A DNA stretch of 64,000 bases. Origin: Phycisphaerales bacterium (GTDB taxonomy: Bacteria > Planctomycetota > Phycisphaerae > Phycisphaerales > UBA1924). The notes below the pieces were generated by a model, which worked only from the letters and a program-made list of their open reading frames with translations, ran no database searches and was not told the origin of the DNA. The stretch's first letter is position 1. Each line of letters starts with the position of its first letter. The DNA is taken from contig JAVJVK010000004.1 in NCBI GenBank assembly GCA_040221175.1, positions 728,268 through 792,267 on the forward strand, given 5' to 3'. Positions 1 through 7,972 of this stretch are shown here, one piece after another. The position numbers were made by a program, and so were the translations under genes.

Positions 1-2315
1 CCGATCTCGGCCTGGGCGAGGCTGTTGATCCAGTCCGAACCCTCGAAGGCGCTCTCGCTGGACTCGGCCGACTCGATGGCTTCTTCGCCGGCGTTCTCGG
101 CAACGATGGTCTCGCGAGCGCTTGCGAGTTCGGTCTCTTCGAAGCTGTCATCGGCCGCGGCGATCGCCTCGGCTTCGGCGGCGAGGGGGTCGACCGGCTC
201 GAGTTCTTCGGTGGTCTCGTTGACGCCCTCGCTTGCCGTGGCGATCGTGGCCCCGGTTTCGACGTCGGTATCGGACGCGTTCTCAGCGTCGGTCCCGGTC
301 ACGGTCTCGGCCTGGGCCACGGCAGTGTCGCCTTCACCGGCCTCTGTCGTGGATTCGTCGGTGGCATCTTCGTCCGTGGTGTCGCTCTCGGCGGCTTCGA
401 CGAGCGTGTCGATCTCGCCCTCGAGCGAGGCGCCCTCGTCGATCATGTCGACCTTGGTGGGCACGTACATCTCACCGTGCTCATCGAGGTAGAGGTCCAT
501 CTCGGTGTGGAAGGTGCTCTGGAGGATGCTCTGCATGGGCCAGTCCTGGGTCTTGGTCGTCAGCCGCTCGAGCAGCAGACGGGCCTGGGGCTGGTTGGGG
601 TTGAGCGAGAGCGAGCGGCGAACGCAGTAGAGGGCCTTCTTGGTGTTGCCATCTGCGGCGTGCTGCTGGGCTTCGACGAGCAGACGCGAGGCCTGCTTGT
701 CGCGGCTGAAGGGCAGCAGCCCTTCCCGTGTCCCGGCCACGGCGCTATCGATGAGGCTCTTGGCGCGCTCGGCGTGCTCGGAGACGATCTGGTCGTTCAC
801 GATCGTGGGCGTGATCATGAAGATGATCTCGGCGCGATCGGTGCTGTCCTCGCGACCACGGAACGGAGCGCCGATGAACGGCAGGTCGGCGATCCAGGGC
901 ACCTGGCGGCGGGTGTACTGCGTCCGCTCGCGGAACAGGCCGCCCAGGACGATGGTCTGGCCGTCGCGGACCATGACGTTGGCGGTCAGTTCATTGGTGG
1001 TCTCGTCGGGGATGGTTACGGCGGCGCCGCCCGAATCGGTGGCGTCGCGGATGACGGCCTCGGAGACCTGCGGCTTGAGTTCCATGCGGATCAGGCCATC
1101 GCGTGAGACGAAGGGTCGGAAGTAGAGCTGGGTACCAGTATCCAGGAATTCGACGGTCTGGGTCGTGCCCGTCTGCGTCGTGGTGCTGCTCAGGTAGCCG
1201 ACGCGCTCACCCACGAGCACGCGGGCGGGCTGGCGGTTGAGCGTGAGGACCTTGGGCCGCGCGATGATGGTGGTGTCGGTCACCTCGTCGAGCACGCGGA
1301 GGAAGGCGGCAAAGTCGCCGTCGACGTAGCCGACCTTCAGCGAGGCGGGGCCGGCGGTGCGGCCGACGCTGGACACGGCGCCGTTGGCGCTGCCGTTGTT
1401 CGAGCTGGGCAGGGCGGTGGGCGAGCCGGCGACGTTTTCGCCCTGACCGTCGATCAGGTTGTTGACGGCGTTGAGCGGGCCGCCCAAGAAGTCGCCGAAG
1501 TTCATGTTGCCGATGATCGAGAAGTCGACGCCGAAGGCGTTGTTCTCGGTCAGTGCGGCCTGGAGGATGGTGGCTTCGACCAGCACCTGGCTTGGCTTGG
1601 TGTCGATCTGCACCAGCAGGTCGCGGATGGCGTCGACGTTCTCCTCGAAGTCGACGACGACGATGAACGCCTCGGTGGCCAGGTCATCGGCGCCCACGGG
1701 GGCGTTATCGGGAATCTGGAAGGGCGAGGTCTTGCCCGGGGCCTTGATCTGCCCGTTCTCGCTGAGCAGGGCCTGGGCGAACTCGGCGGCGTCGCTGGAG
1801 TTGATGTAATCCAGCGGAATGACCGCGGTGGTGCGCTCGCGGCTGCTCTCGATGAGGGTCTTGATCTCTTCGGCCGTATAGACGTAGATGAAGTTGCCTT
1901 CTTCGACGTAGCCGAAGCCGTTGACATGGAGGATGGCGTCGAGAGCCTCGTAGAAGGTCACGCCGTAGAGAGTGGCGGTGACGTTCGCGGCCACGTTCTT
2001 GCTGGCCACGATGTTTCGCTGGCTCTGGATCGAAAGGAGCTGGAGCACGTCGGCCAGGTCCTCGTCGACGACGTGCAGGTCAACGATGAGATGCTCATCC
2101 ACCTTGATCTCGCCCTCGATGGGCACGCGGGCCTGGTCACCCTTCTGGGTGGTGTCGGCGGAGATGAGCTCGGGAGCCTTCTCGAGCGAGAATGCGTCGC
2201 CCGACTGCGCGAGCGCGGCTGGGCTGCCGGCCAGCGCGCCAAGCGCCGCGGCCGAGGCGGTGGTCAACGTCGTGTTCTTGCTCGACGCGGTCTGCTTGTT
2301 GCTGTGAACCGTCAT
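1..2315 (-). CDS. Secretin-family outer-membrane channel protein (GspD/PilQ-like), C-terminus beyond left edge
   Basis: Forms the gated outer-membrane ring of a type II secretion or type IV pilus machine. The ATG at 2315 follows a GAGGG box 8 bases upstream, and 771 codons stay open to the window edge. A signal peptide ends near residue 37 (ALAQS). Next come N-domains, including 'VDEDLADVLQLLSIQS', and a segment with 'PSQVLVEATI' near residue 240. The secretin core carries 'RDGQTIVLGGLFRE' (about 447) and 'VPWIADLPFIG' (about 475). After the core there is a TPR-like stretch (about 530-585) and a long Ser/Thr/Glu/Asp-rich tail from about 620, which is unusual for the family. It lies downstream of three prepilin genes on the same strand. 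A terminator-like hairpin separates it from the preceding small gene, so it may also have its own promoter. GspD and PilQ cannot be told apart from this alone. Confidence 0.9.
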   Translation of the reverse strand, partial: MTVHSNKQTASSKNTTLTTASAAALGALAGSPAALAQSGDAFSLEKAPELISADTTQKGDQARVPIEGEIKVDEHLIVDLHVVDEDLADVLQLLSIQSQRNIVASKNVAANVTATLYGVTFYEALDAILHVNGFGYVEEGNFIYVYTAEEIKTLIESSRERTTAVIPLDYINSSDAAEFAQALLSENGQIKAPGKTSPFQIPDNAPVGADDLATEAFIVVVDFEENVDAIRDLLVQIDTKPSQVLVEATILQAALTENNAFGVDFSIIGNMNFGDFLGGPLNAVNNLIDGQGENVAGSPTALPSSNNGSANGAVSSVGRTAGPASLKVGYVDGDFAAFLRVLDEVTDTTIIARPKVLTLNRQPARVLVGERVGYLSSTTTQTGTTQTVEFLDTGTQLYFRPFVSRDGLIRMELKPQVSEAVIRDATDSGGAAVTIPDETTNELTANVMVRDGQTIVLGGLFRERTQYTRRQVPWIADLPFIGAPFRGREDSTDRAEIIFMITPTIVNDQIVSEHAERAKSLIDSAVAGTREGLLPFSRDKQASRLLVEAQQHAADGNTKKALYCVRRSLSLNPNQPQARLLLERLTTKTQDWPMQSILQSTFHTEMDLYLDEHGEMYVPTKVDMIDEGASLEGEIDTLVEAAESDTTDEDATDESTTEAGEGDTAVAQAETVTGTDAENASDTDVETGATIATASEGVNETTEELEPVDPLAAEAEAIAAADDSFEETELASARETIVAENAGEEAIESAESSESAFEGSDWINSLAQAEI

Positions 2316-2451
2316 GTGCTGTTCCCTCGATCCGTGGTGTGTCAGTGCATTGCCTGATGGTCACGGCCCCTGCGGCTCGTCCACGGCAACATACCCCCTA
2401 TTCCTCGACACTCTGCCAAACGCACTTCTTGATCCAGCATCCCAAATTGAA

Positions 2452-2495
2452 ACAACCGGCCAACCTGTGCCGCGTGGGCAAGGCCTGCCGGTTGT
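2452..2495 (-). terminator. Terminator-like hairpin between the small membrane protein gene and the secretin gene
   Basis: A 9-bp perfect stem (2452-2460 with 2487-2495) encloses a 26-base loop that can itself fold (TGCC/GGCA). Read on the minus strand it is followed by TTTCAATTT. It would end or reduce transcription from the pilin genes before the secretin. Confidence 0.5.
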
Positions 2496-2514
2496 GCGGG
2501 GTGCGACGGCTGGT

Positions 2515-2760
2515 TCAGCGGGCGTCGGTGGATGCATCGCCCGCATCGCTTGACGACAACGCGCGACCATCGGTCTGCGACTGCCGGGCCTCGGGCACGG
2601 CATAGGCCTGGCGGGGCACGTCGGTTACCAGACGGAGGCGCAGCCAGATGAGGGCGGTAAAGAGCAGGACGGCCATAGCGAGGCCGAATCCCGATCGTCC
2701 GAGAAAGGCGATCGTCGGACTGCGAGCGGGAACGGAGCTGGTGTGGTCAGGGGTCGCCAT
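2515..2760 (-). CDS. Small single-pass membrane protein of the pseudopilin operon
   Basis: 81 residues, not recognised as a named family. A hydrophobic segment at about residues 22-43 ('FGLAMAVLLFTALIWL' and following) predicts one transmembrane helix. The N-terminus is polar and the C-terminal half is Ser/Asp/Arg-rich and probably disordered. There is no prepilin cleavage motif. It lies 80 bases downstream of the FimT/GspH-like pseudopilin gene and upstream of the secretin gene on the same strand. An accessory inner-membrane role in the same machine is plausible but is inferred only from position. Confidence 0.6.
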   Translation of the reverse strand: MATPDHTSSVPARSPTIAFLGRSGFGLAMAVLLFTALIWLRLRLVTDVPRQAYAVPEARQSQTDGRALSSSDAGDASTDAR

Positions 2761-2840
2761 TTAGAGAATGCCTCCGACCGAATATGTCGGGCAACGGGGC
2801 ACTGCAATTGAGTAGAAGTATCGGCCTGCGCCGCGACGGC

Positions 2841-3365
2841 CTACTCGCGCTCGACCAGGACGCGGCCGGTGTAGGCCTCGACGGTGATGCGGAAGGTCTG
2901 GCCGATGGCATCGCGGATGCGGATGGTGCCGCCCGAACTGGGCCGGTCGCCGGTGGCGGTCTCGACCGGGCCGCCCAGTTCGTCGAAGATCAGGATGTTG
3001 TCGCCGTCGAAGTCCACCTCGATGATGGCGGCGCCGGCGGTGCGGTCTTCATCGAAGACCACTTCGTAGCGGGCGCCATCGCGAGTTGCGTCGAACAAGG
3101 CGTCCACGTCGGGATCGATGACCGAACCGCGGACCTCGCACAGGACGTACCGGCCCTCGCCCTCGTAGAACACGATGGCTCGCCTGGACTGGTACGCGAC
3201 GGCATCGCTCTGGGCGAAGGTGATATCGGACACGAGCTCTCGAACGGCGGCCTGGACGCGCAGGTTGCCGGCCGAGCTCATGGACGGCACCACCATCGCG
3301 GCGGCCGTGCCCAGGATGGCAACGACCACGAGCACCTCTAGAAGCGTGTAGGCGCGGGCGCGCAT
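2841..3365 (-). CDS. GspH/FimT-like minor pseudopilin
   Basis: 174-residue prepilin. The N-terminus 'MRARAYTLLEVLVVVAILG' is a class III prepilin signal: a short basic leader, predicted cleavage Ala|Tyr, Glu at +5 and a hydrophobic helix. The rest is a globular, beta-rich domain. I chose the ATG at 3365 because AAAGGA sits 5 bases upstream and the leader is then short. An upstream ATG at 3380 overlaps the stop of the preceding gene (TAATG). The residue before the cleavage site is Ala instead of the usual Gly, as in its two neighbours. It probably acts as a minor pseudopilin of the pilus or type II secretion machine. Confidence 0.88.
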   Translation of the reverse strand: MRARAYTLLEVLVVVAILGTAAAMVVPSMSSAGNLRVQAAVRELVSDITFAQSDAVAYQSRRAIVFYEGEGRYVLCEVRGSVIDPDVDALFDATRDGARYEVVFDEDRTAGAAIIEVDFDGDNILIFDELGGPVETATGDRPSSGGTIRIRDAIGQTFRITVEAYTGRVLVERE

Positions 3366-3379
3366 GGGGTGTCCTTTCA

Positions 3380-3823
3380 TTACGGCAGACGAGGCAGGGG
3401 GAAGTCCTGGTCGTCGAATCCGCCTGCCCAGACGCGGCCGGTGGCGGCGTCGTAGATCCATGCATGGTCGGTCTGATACGCCGCGTCGGGCGTGTCACGG
3501 AAGATGATCACCCGGCGGTTGTCGCCACCCACGTAGGAGTTGACCGGCGGAGACATGAGGTAGCTTGTCGTGTCGCCAACAATCTCGCCCCAGGTGCCAT
3601 CGCCCTCCGCGATGGTGGGGAAAGCGTCTTCACGCGAGCGATAGACCACGATGTGTCGGCGGATCTTGCCCAGGTCGTAGAGCGTGGAGTTGACCTGCGA
3701 CTCCTCCTGGGCCCCCACCATCTGCGGCACGACGATCGCTGCCAGCAACGACAGGATCACGACCACGATGAGGATCTCAATCAGAGTGAACGCGGTTCGA
3801 ACCGCGGAGACGCCATGGGTCAT
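3380..3823 (-). CDS. Prepilin-type N-terminal methylation protein (pseudopilin)
   Basis: 147 residues beginning 'MTHGVSAVRTAFTLIEILIV', a prepilin signal with Ala at -1, Phe at +1 and Glu at +5. The C-terminal part ends in 'WIYDAATGRVWAGGFDDQDF', closely matching the end of the upstream pilin ('WVYDEATGRIWMNGFDEVNG'), so the two are paralogues. Its stop overlaps a possible start of the next gene (TAATG), implying co-translation. It probably assembles into the pseudopilus or pilus fibre. The GspG-like C-terminal pattern is suggestive only. Confidence 0.88.
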   Translation of the reverse strand: MTHGVSAVRTAFTLIEILIVVVILSLLAAIVVPQMVGAQEESQVNSTLYDLGKIRRHIVVYRSREDAFPTIAEGDGTWGEIVGDTTSYLMSPPVNSYVGGDNRRVIIFRDTPDAAYQTDHAWIYDAATGRVWAGGFDDQDFPLPRLP

Positions 3824-3864
3824 GCTCGATTCCTCCGTCGAGTCCCTGCAACCGCAAAGCCCGA

Positions 3865-3882
3865 CCCGGGTGTTACCCCGGG
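3865..3882 (-). terminator. CCCGGG/CCCGGG hairpin after the first pilin gene
   Basis: Two CCCGGG arms, each self-complementary, flank a 6-base loop in the 88-base gap after the first pilin gene. No good T run follows on the minus strand. It could partially terminate or stabilise the upstream mRNA, giving more of the first pilin than of the following gene products. Confidence 0.35.
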
Positions 3883-3911
3883 GCGGACGAGAATCATGAA
3901 ATCAGGACGAT

Positions 3912-4370
3912 TTACGGCTCGATCCACTCGCCGTTGACCTCGTCGAAACCGTTCATCCAGATGCGGCCGGTGGCTTCGTCGTAGACCCAACCGTCATCGC
4001 CGGCGGCGACGGCAGCGGCGGGAGCCGCAACACCGGCAACCACGGTCGAGGTGCCGGTACGGGGGTTCTGGGGAGCCACCCGGAGGTAGTCCGGGTTGAC
4101 GATGCTGATCCAGCCACCGGCGGGCTCGGCCAGGAGGCCGGCGTCACCGGTAAAGATGTCGGCCAGAGCCGGCGAGGTGCCGTTGTTGCGAACGCGGAAC
4201 AGCTCGATCTGGTTGCGAACCGTCTGGAGCTGGCTCTCCGCGCTGCTCACCTGAGCATCCTCGCTGGCGCTGGTGAACTGGGGGATGACGATCGCGGCCA
4301 GGATGCCGAGGATCACCACAACGATGAGAATTTCAACGAGCGTAAACGCCTTACGAACCTGTGCGCGCAT
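3912..4370 (-). CDS. Prepilin, probably the major (pseudo)pilin of the operon
   Basis: 152 residues beginning 'MRAQVRKAFTLVEILIVVVI', a canonical prepilin signal with Ala|Phe cleavage and Glu at +5. The start at 4370 is supported by an AGGAGG box 9 bases upstream. Between the helix and the C-terminus lies an Ala/Val-rich stretch and then 'WVYDEATGRIWMNGFDEVNG', shared with the next gene. It is first in the operon, has the best ribosome binding site and is followed by a hairpin, all consistent with being the most abundant subunit (inference). The leader would be cut by a prepilin peptidase, which is not encoded in this window. Confidence 0.9.
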   Translation of the reverse strand: MRAQVRKAFTLVEILIVVVILGILAAIVIPQFTSASEDAQVSSAESQLQTVRNQIELFRVRNNGTSPALADIFTGDAGLLAEPAGGWISIVNPDYLRVAPQNPRTGTSTVVAGVAAPAAAVAAGDDGWVYDEATGRIWMNGFDEVNGEWIEP

Positions 4371-4698
4371 GATGCGTGCCCTCCTAGGTACCCGCCGCCC
4401 GAGCTCTCGCCGAACCATTCGGCATCGCGTCGTCACGCTCGCGCGGGCGACCATCTGTCACGGTCCCCGGCTGACACCATGCCTGCCGCGGCCATACACA
4501 GCATCGGATTCGTGCCTGTGGCAATCCCGCCCGCAGGCGTCGTCGTGCGGGAATCGGTGTGGGCTGTGACGTTTGTGCGTTCTGCGTCGCGCCGCGGGCG
4601 GCAGACCGGGGTTATCGAACCGTGATTGACGCACAATGCGCAATGAAAAGCCCGGGCTTGGGCCCGGGCCGTGCTGGTGCGATTATCGTGAGGCTTCT
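4371..4698. other. Intergenic region upstream of the pilin operon
   Basis: 328 bases with no credible gene. It holds the terminator of the upstream HEAT-repeat gene (4646-4669) and must contain the promoter of the pilin operon (minus strand). I see no convincing sigma-54 (GG-N10-GC) or strong sigma-70 element. Short open frames here lack ribosome binding sites and family resemblance. Confidence 0.5.
4646..4669 (-). terminator. Intrinsic terminator of the HEAT-repeat gene
   Basis: On the minus strand GCCCGGGC, a CCAA loop and GCCCGGGC are followed by TTTTCATT, 30 bases after the stop of the HEAT-repeat gene. Stem (4650-4657/4662-4669) plus T run (4646-4649) is a standard rho-independent signal. 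Confidence 0.75.
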
Positions 4699-6867
4699 TT
4701 AGGAGCCGCGGCCGTCGAGGATCAGGCCGGCCAGGTCTTCGCTGGGCACGCCCAGGGAGCCGAGCAGGCCGGCAGCGGCGATGGCCTCGGCGTCGTTACC
4801 GGCCCGCGCGATCTGGAGCAGACGCTGGATCTGGCGTTCGAGGAGGTGGTTGCCGTTGCGGCGAGCGGAGTTGGCCGTGTGTCCGAGCAGGGCGACGCGC
4901 TGGGCGCCCTGGGCCTGGATGGCTCGATCAAAGATGGCCTGCTGGGCGGTGGCCTGATCGATCCACGACAGCAGTTCGGCAAGACGCAGTTCGAGGAGGC
5001 CCTCGTCGTTCTCCAATGCCTGCACAAGTTGGCTGGTGGCGTCGGACGCCACGATGACCTGGTTCTGCGAGATCGCCAACTCGAGCAGCGCATCAATGGC
5101 TTCGGCGGCGTAGATGGTGGCCTCTTCTTCGGAGATCGGACCACCCAGGGTGCGGGCGGAGAGATCTTCGATGGTCGCGCGCATCTGCTCGCTGCGGATG
5201 CCCGCCGTGCGGACGGCCACGGAACGATCGCTGCCGTAGCGGCGGCTCAGTTCGATCTCATCGGCGCCCTCGGAGAGCAGCAGGAGCGGCGCGGCCATCA
5301 GGCGGTTGGTCGCATCCTTCTGGGCTACCAGACCGACGGACTGATCGAGCGGGAGGCTTGCGACGATCAGGTCGACGCTCGCTGCGGTTTCGTATTCCTG
5401 CTGGAGCGCGGTGAGCGATTCTCCGGCGGGGCTGACGCGGTAGCCCATGCCCTCGAGCATGCGCTGCAGGCCGCGACCAACCTCGGGATCGCTGGAGACG
5501 ACGAGTGCGTACCGATCGGTCGCGCCACGGATGGACGAGGCGAGGATCGGAGCGACCAGGTCGCTGCGCTCGAAGGGCTGGTTGGGCTGCGCGTTCGCGA
5601 ACGCCAGGGCCGCCTCGTATTGCACGCGGCGGTTGGGATAGGTCAAGGACTGGACCAGTGGCTGGGCATTGCCGGTCGAACCGACCCAGAGGTCCTGGCC
5701 GCCGGCGGTCTTACTGATCGCCTCGATGGCCTTCCGGGCCAGTTGGGTGTTGCTCGTGGCCAGCGCCCGCGACAGGACGTTCTGGGCGATGGTCGAGCCG
5801 GCGGCGACGGCGTAGTACATGGGCTCGCGCAGGCCCAAGTCCAGGTTCGCATCCTGCGGCCGCTCGATGTCCAGACGCAGGTACGAGGCCACCCAGAGGG
5901 CGGCGGCCGAGGCGTTGGGGCGGCGGACCAGGCGGAGCGAGTCTTCGCTCAGTCGCATGGCCATCAGTTCGTGGTAGACCGGGGTGGGCACCGATTCGAA
6001 GAGCAGGCCGCCCGCGGTCGGTTGGTAGCGCCACACGGGCTGGGTGGCTTCGCCCTGGAAGCTGGTGACGGCGGCCTCTTCGGACGAGAAGTTCTCGGCC
6101 ACGGTGATGTACAACTCGTGGGCGGGCGAACCCTGGCCGGCGCCGACGCTGTTGAGCGCGCGCTGGGCGGCCTCACGCACCTGGGCGTTGCTGGACGTCT
6201 GAGCGACTTCCGCCAGGAACGGCGCGGCGGTGTCGTAGCCGATCTGGCCCAGCAGATCGGCGATGGCGCGCTGGGTCTGCGGCGGGGTCTCGCGGAGCGC
6301 GACGCTCAGGGGCATCACGGCCTGCTGGCCGAGTTGGACGAGCACAGCGCGGACTTCGCGGACCAGGGCCGGATCGCCGCCCTCGTCGATGACGCGGAGC
6401 AACTGGGGCACGGCGTATTCGCCTGCAGCCACCAAGCGGTCCTTGGCGATCAGACGCCCGCGAAGCGGGCCGGTGAGCATGGCGATGTTCTCGGCGATCT
6501 CCTGAGGATCGCGAGCACGCTGGAGGCGGCCCTCGCTGTAGAGCTTCCGCAGCGCCGCGGCCTGGCTTTCGGCCAGACCCGAACGGATGGCTTCGCTCAC
6601 GGCGCGATCGAACCGGTCTTCGAGGCCGGCGTTCTCGACCAGGTCCACGAACTCGCGGGGATCGATGCTGCGTCCCAGAAGCTGGGCGGCGTAGTCGGCC
6701 GCGACGTCGTCGCGATCAATAAAGACGAAGTGAATGAACTCGTCCAGCAACTGCCGGTCGGTCAGGCGGTCGGGACCATCCTGAGCAACGGCCGGAGCGG
6801 CCAGATGGGTGGTGAAGGCCAGTGCCAGGCAGCCGGCGAAGGTGGGCAGGGTCGATCGCGAGAACAT
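4699..6867 (-). CDS. Exported HEAT-repeat protein with an embedded receiver-like segment
   Basis: About 722 residues from ATG 6867; 6894 is an alternative start 9 codons upstream. The N-terminus 'MFSRSTLPTFAGCLALAF' through 'APAVAQD' is a signal peptide, so the protein is exported. Helical HEAT-like repeats follow, for example 'AVPQLLRVIDEGGDPAL' and 'AIADLLGQIGYDTAAPFLA'. At about residues 450-560 comes 'YALVVSSDPEVGRGLQRMLE' with 'VDLIVASLPLDQS' and 'PLLLLSEGADE', which looks like a response-regulator receiver fold. The position of the phospho-Asp is not acidic, so phosphorylation is unlikely. Further helical repeats close the protein. It may be a periplasmic scaffold, but no function is known. 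It has its own terminator. Confidence 0.85.
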   Translation of the reverse strand: MFSRSTLPTFAGCLALAFTTHLAAPAVAQDGPDRLTDRQLLDEFIHFVFIDRDDVAADYAAQLLGRSIDPREFVDLVENAGLEDRFDRAVSEAIRSGLAESQAAALRKLYSEGRLQRARDPQEIAENIAMLTGPLRGRLIAKDRLVAAGEYAVPQLLRVIDEGGDPALVREVRAVLVQLGQQAVMPLSVALRETPPQTQRAIADLLGQIGYDTAAPFLAEVAQTSSNAQVREAAQRALNSVGAGQGSPAHELYITVAENFSSEEAAVTSFQGEATQPVWRYQPTAGGLLFESVPTPVYHELMAMRLSEDSLRLVRRPNASAAALWVASYLRLDIERPQDANLDLGLREPMYYAVAAGSTIAQNVLSRALATSNTQLARKAIEAISKTAGGQDLWVGSTGNAQPLVQSLTYPNRRVQYEAALAFANAQPNQPFERSDLVAPILASSIRGATDRYALVVSSDPEVGRGLQRMLEGMGYRVSPAGESLTALQQEYETAASVDLIVASLPLDQSVGLVAQKDATNRLMAAPLLLLSEGADEIELSRRYGSDRSVAVRTAGIRSEQMRATIEDLSARTLGGPISEEEATIYAAEAIDALLELAISQNQVIVASDATSQLVQALENDEGLLELRLAELLSWIDQATAQQAIFDRAIQAQGAQRVALLGHTANSARRNGNHLLERQIQRLLQIARAGNDAEAIAAAGLLGSLGVPSEDLAGLILDGRGS

Positions 6868-7308
6868 GGGCACGAGCTGCACTCCTCTAATCATCAGTTC
6901 GGTGAGGCCTGACACGACTCCACGCCGATCCCATGGAGCCCCGATTGGGGCCCGCGCGGGGTCGTGAGGATAGACCAGCGCCAGCCCGAAGGCAGGCTCG
7001 GGCAAAACGGACCTGGCCCTGGTGGGTGACCGTACGGGCCGCAGGCCTGATGGATGCATCCACCGGCGGTCTGCTCGCGATGTGCTCGGCCCGATTGTGG
7101 GTGGCCTGGTTAGAGCCGATAGCCATCGGCGCGTCGTCCCAGAACGGCGACTTGGGGCCGCTATGTCCGCCTAACCCACAGAAACCACAGAACTTACGGC
7201 ACATCTCTCGCTTCCGGTGTCAAGCGACCGACCCGTGCCGCCGATCTCACTGGCGTCCGCAGCAGGCCGCAGCGCTCGGGGCGCTGGGAAGGGATGTGAG
7301 GTGTAGCC
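6868..7308. other. Divergent intergenic region between the HEAT protein and the response regulator
   Basis: 441 bases with no supported gene; it must carry promoters for both flanking genes. Seen: a possible minus-strand -10 (TATCCT, complement of 6967-6972) and a short direct repeat CCACAGAA at 7176-7183 and 7185-7192, about 120 bases before the response-regulator start, which could be a binding site. Neither is strong evidence. Confidence 0.35.
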
Positions 7309-7884
7309 ATGCCGTTCGAGAAGGACGTGCTGACGACGGGTGAAGTGGCGGAGATCTGCAAGGTCGCCCCGCGCACGGTGAGCAAGTGGTTTGATTCTGG
7401 CGAGTTGGAGGGTTATCGGATCCCCGGGTCGAAAGACCGGCGCATCCCGCTTCCGTCGCTGGTCAAGTTCATGAAGAAGCATCGAATGCCGCTGGACGGC
7501 TTGAAGACCACCGGCACGCGCGTGCTGCTGGTCGACAGCGATCCAGCCGTCATCGAGGGACTGGGAAGCATCATCGCCGAGCAGACCGACTACGAGGTCT
7601 CGACGGCGACCACGAGCTTTCAGGCGGGCATGCTCTGCGAGAAGCTCCGACCCCACGTGCTCTTGTTGGACATGCACCTGGGCGAGAACGAGGCCCAGCA
7701 GGTGGTGCAGATGGTTCGCTCCAATGACCACCTGGCGATGACGCGAATCGTGGCACTGAGCAACCGCCTGACCGATGGGCAGGCCCAGGGGCTCAAGAGC
7801 CAGGGGTTCGACGCCTTCCTGCGGAAGCCCTTCCCCGCTCGCGAGGCCCTGCGGATCATCGAGGCGATGACCTCCATGATCTGA
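7309..7884 (+). CDS. Response regulator with N-terminal excisionase/MerR-type HTH and C-terminal receiver domain
   Basis: 191 residues; the ATG follows a GAGGTG box. Residues about 8-60 ('VLTTGEVAEICKVAPRTVSK', 'IPGSKDRRIPLPSLVKFM') match the helix-turn-helix/DNA-binding fold of the excisionase/MerR/BldC group. Residues about 70-190 form a receiver domain with acidic 'LLVDSDP', phospho-acceptor Asp in 'VLLLDMHL', Ser in 'VALSNR' and the conserved Lys in 'FLRKPF'. All key receiver residues are present, so phosphorylation-controlled DNA binding is likely. HTH-before-receiver is the reverse of the usual order. No histidine kinase is adjacent. It is divergent from the exported receiver-like HEAT protein. 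Confidence 0.85.
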   Translation: MPFEKDVLTTGEVAEICKVAPRTVSKWFDSGELEGYRIPGSKDRRIPLPSLVKFMKKHRMPLDGLKTTGTRVLLVDSDPAVIEGLGSIIAEQTDYEVSTATTSFQAGMLCEKLRPHVLLLDMHLGENEAQQVVQMVRSNDHLAMTRIVALSNRLTDGQAQGLKSQGFDAFLRKPFPAREALRIIEAMTSMI

Positions 7885-7913
7885 CATGGCCCGATATGCG
7901 GACGCGAATCGAA

Positions 7914-7941
7914 CGAGCCCACGTCGAATCACGTGGGCTCG
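7914..7941. terminator. Bidirectional hairpin between convergent genes
   Basis: A perfect 11-bp stem (7914-7924/7931-7941, CGAGCCCACGT with ACGTGGGCTCG) with a 6-base loop lies between the convergent response regulator and M42 peptidase genes. The T runs on either side are weak. Confidence 0.55.
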
Positions 7942-7972
7942 CGTCGTTTCGGTACCGTCGAGCGTGGGTGAT

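Noticed and set aside
4371-4645. Sigma-54 promoter for the major pilin
   Set aside because: No GG-N10-GC pair with the proper context was found on the minus strand.
4636-6912. 758-codon plus-strand open frame
   Set aside because: Opposite the HEAT-repeat gene, which has a signal peptide, ordered repeats and its own terminator; the plus-strand product has none of these.
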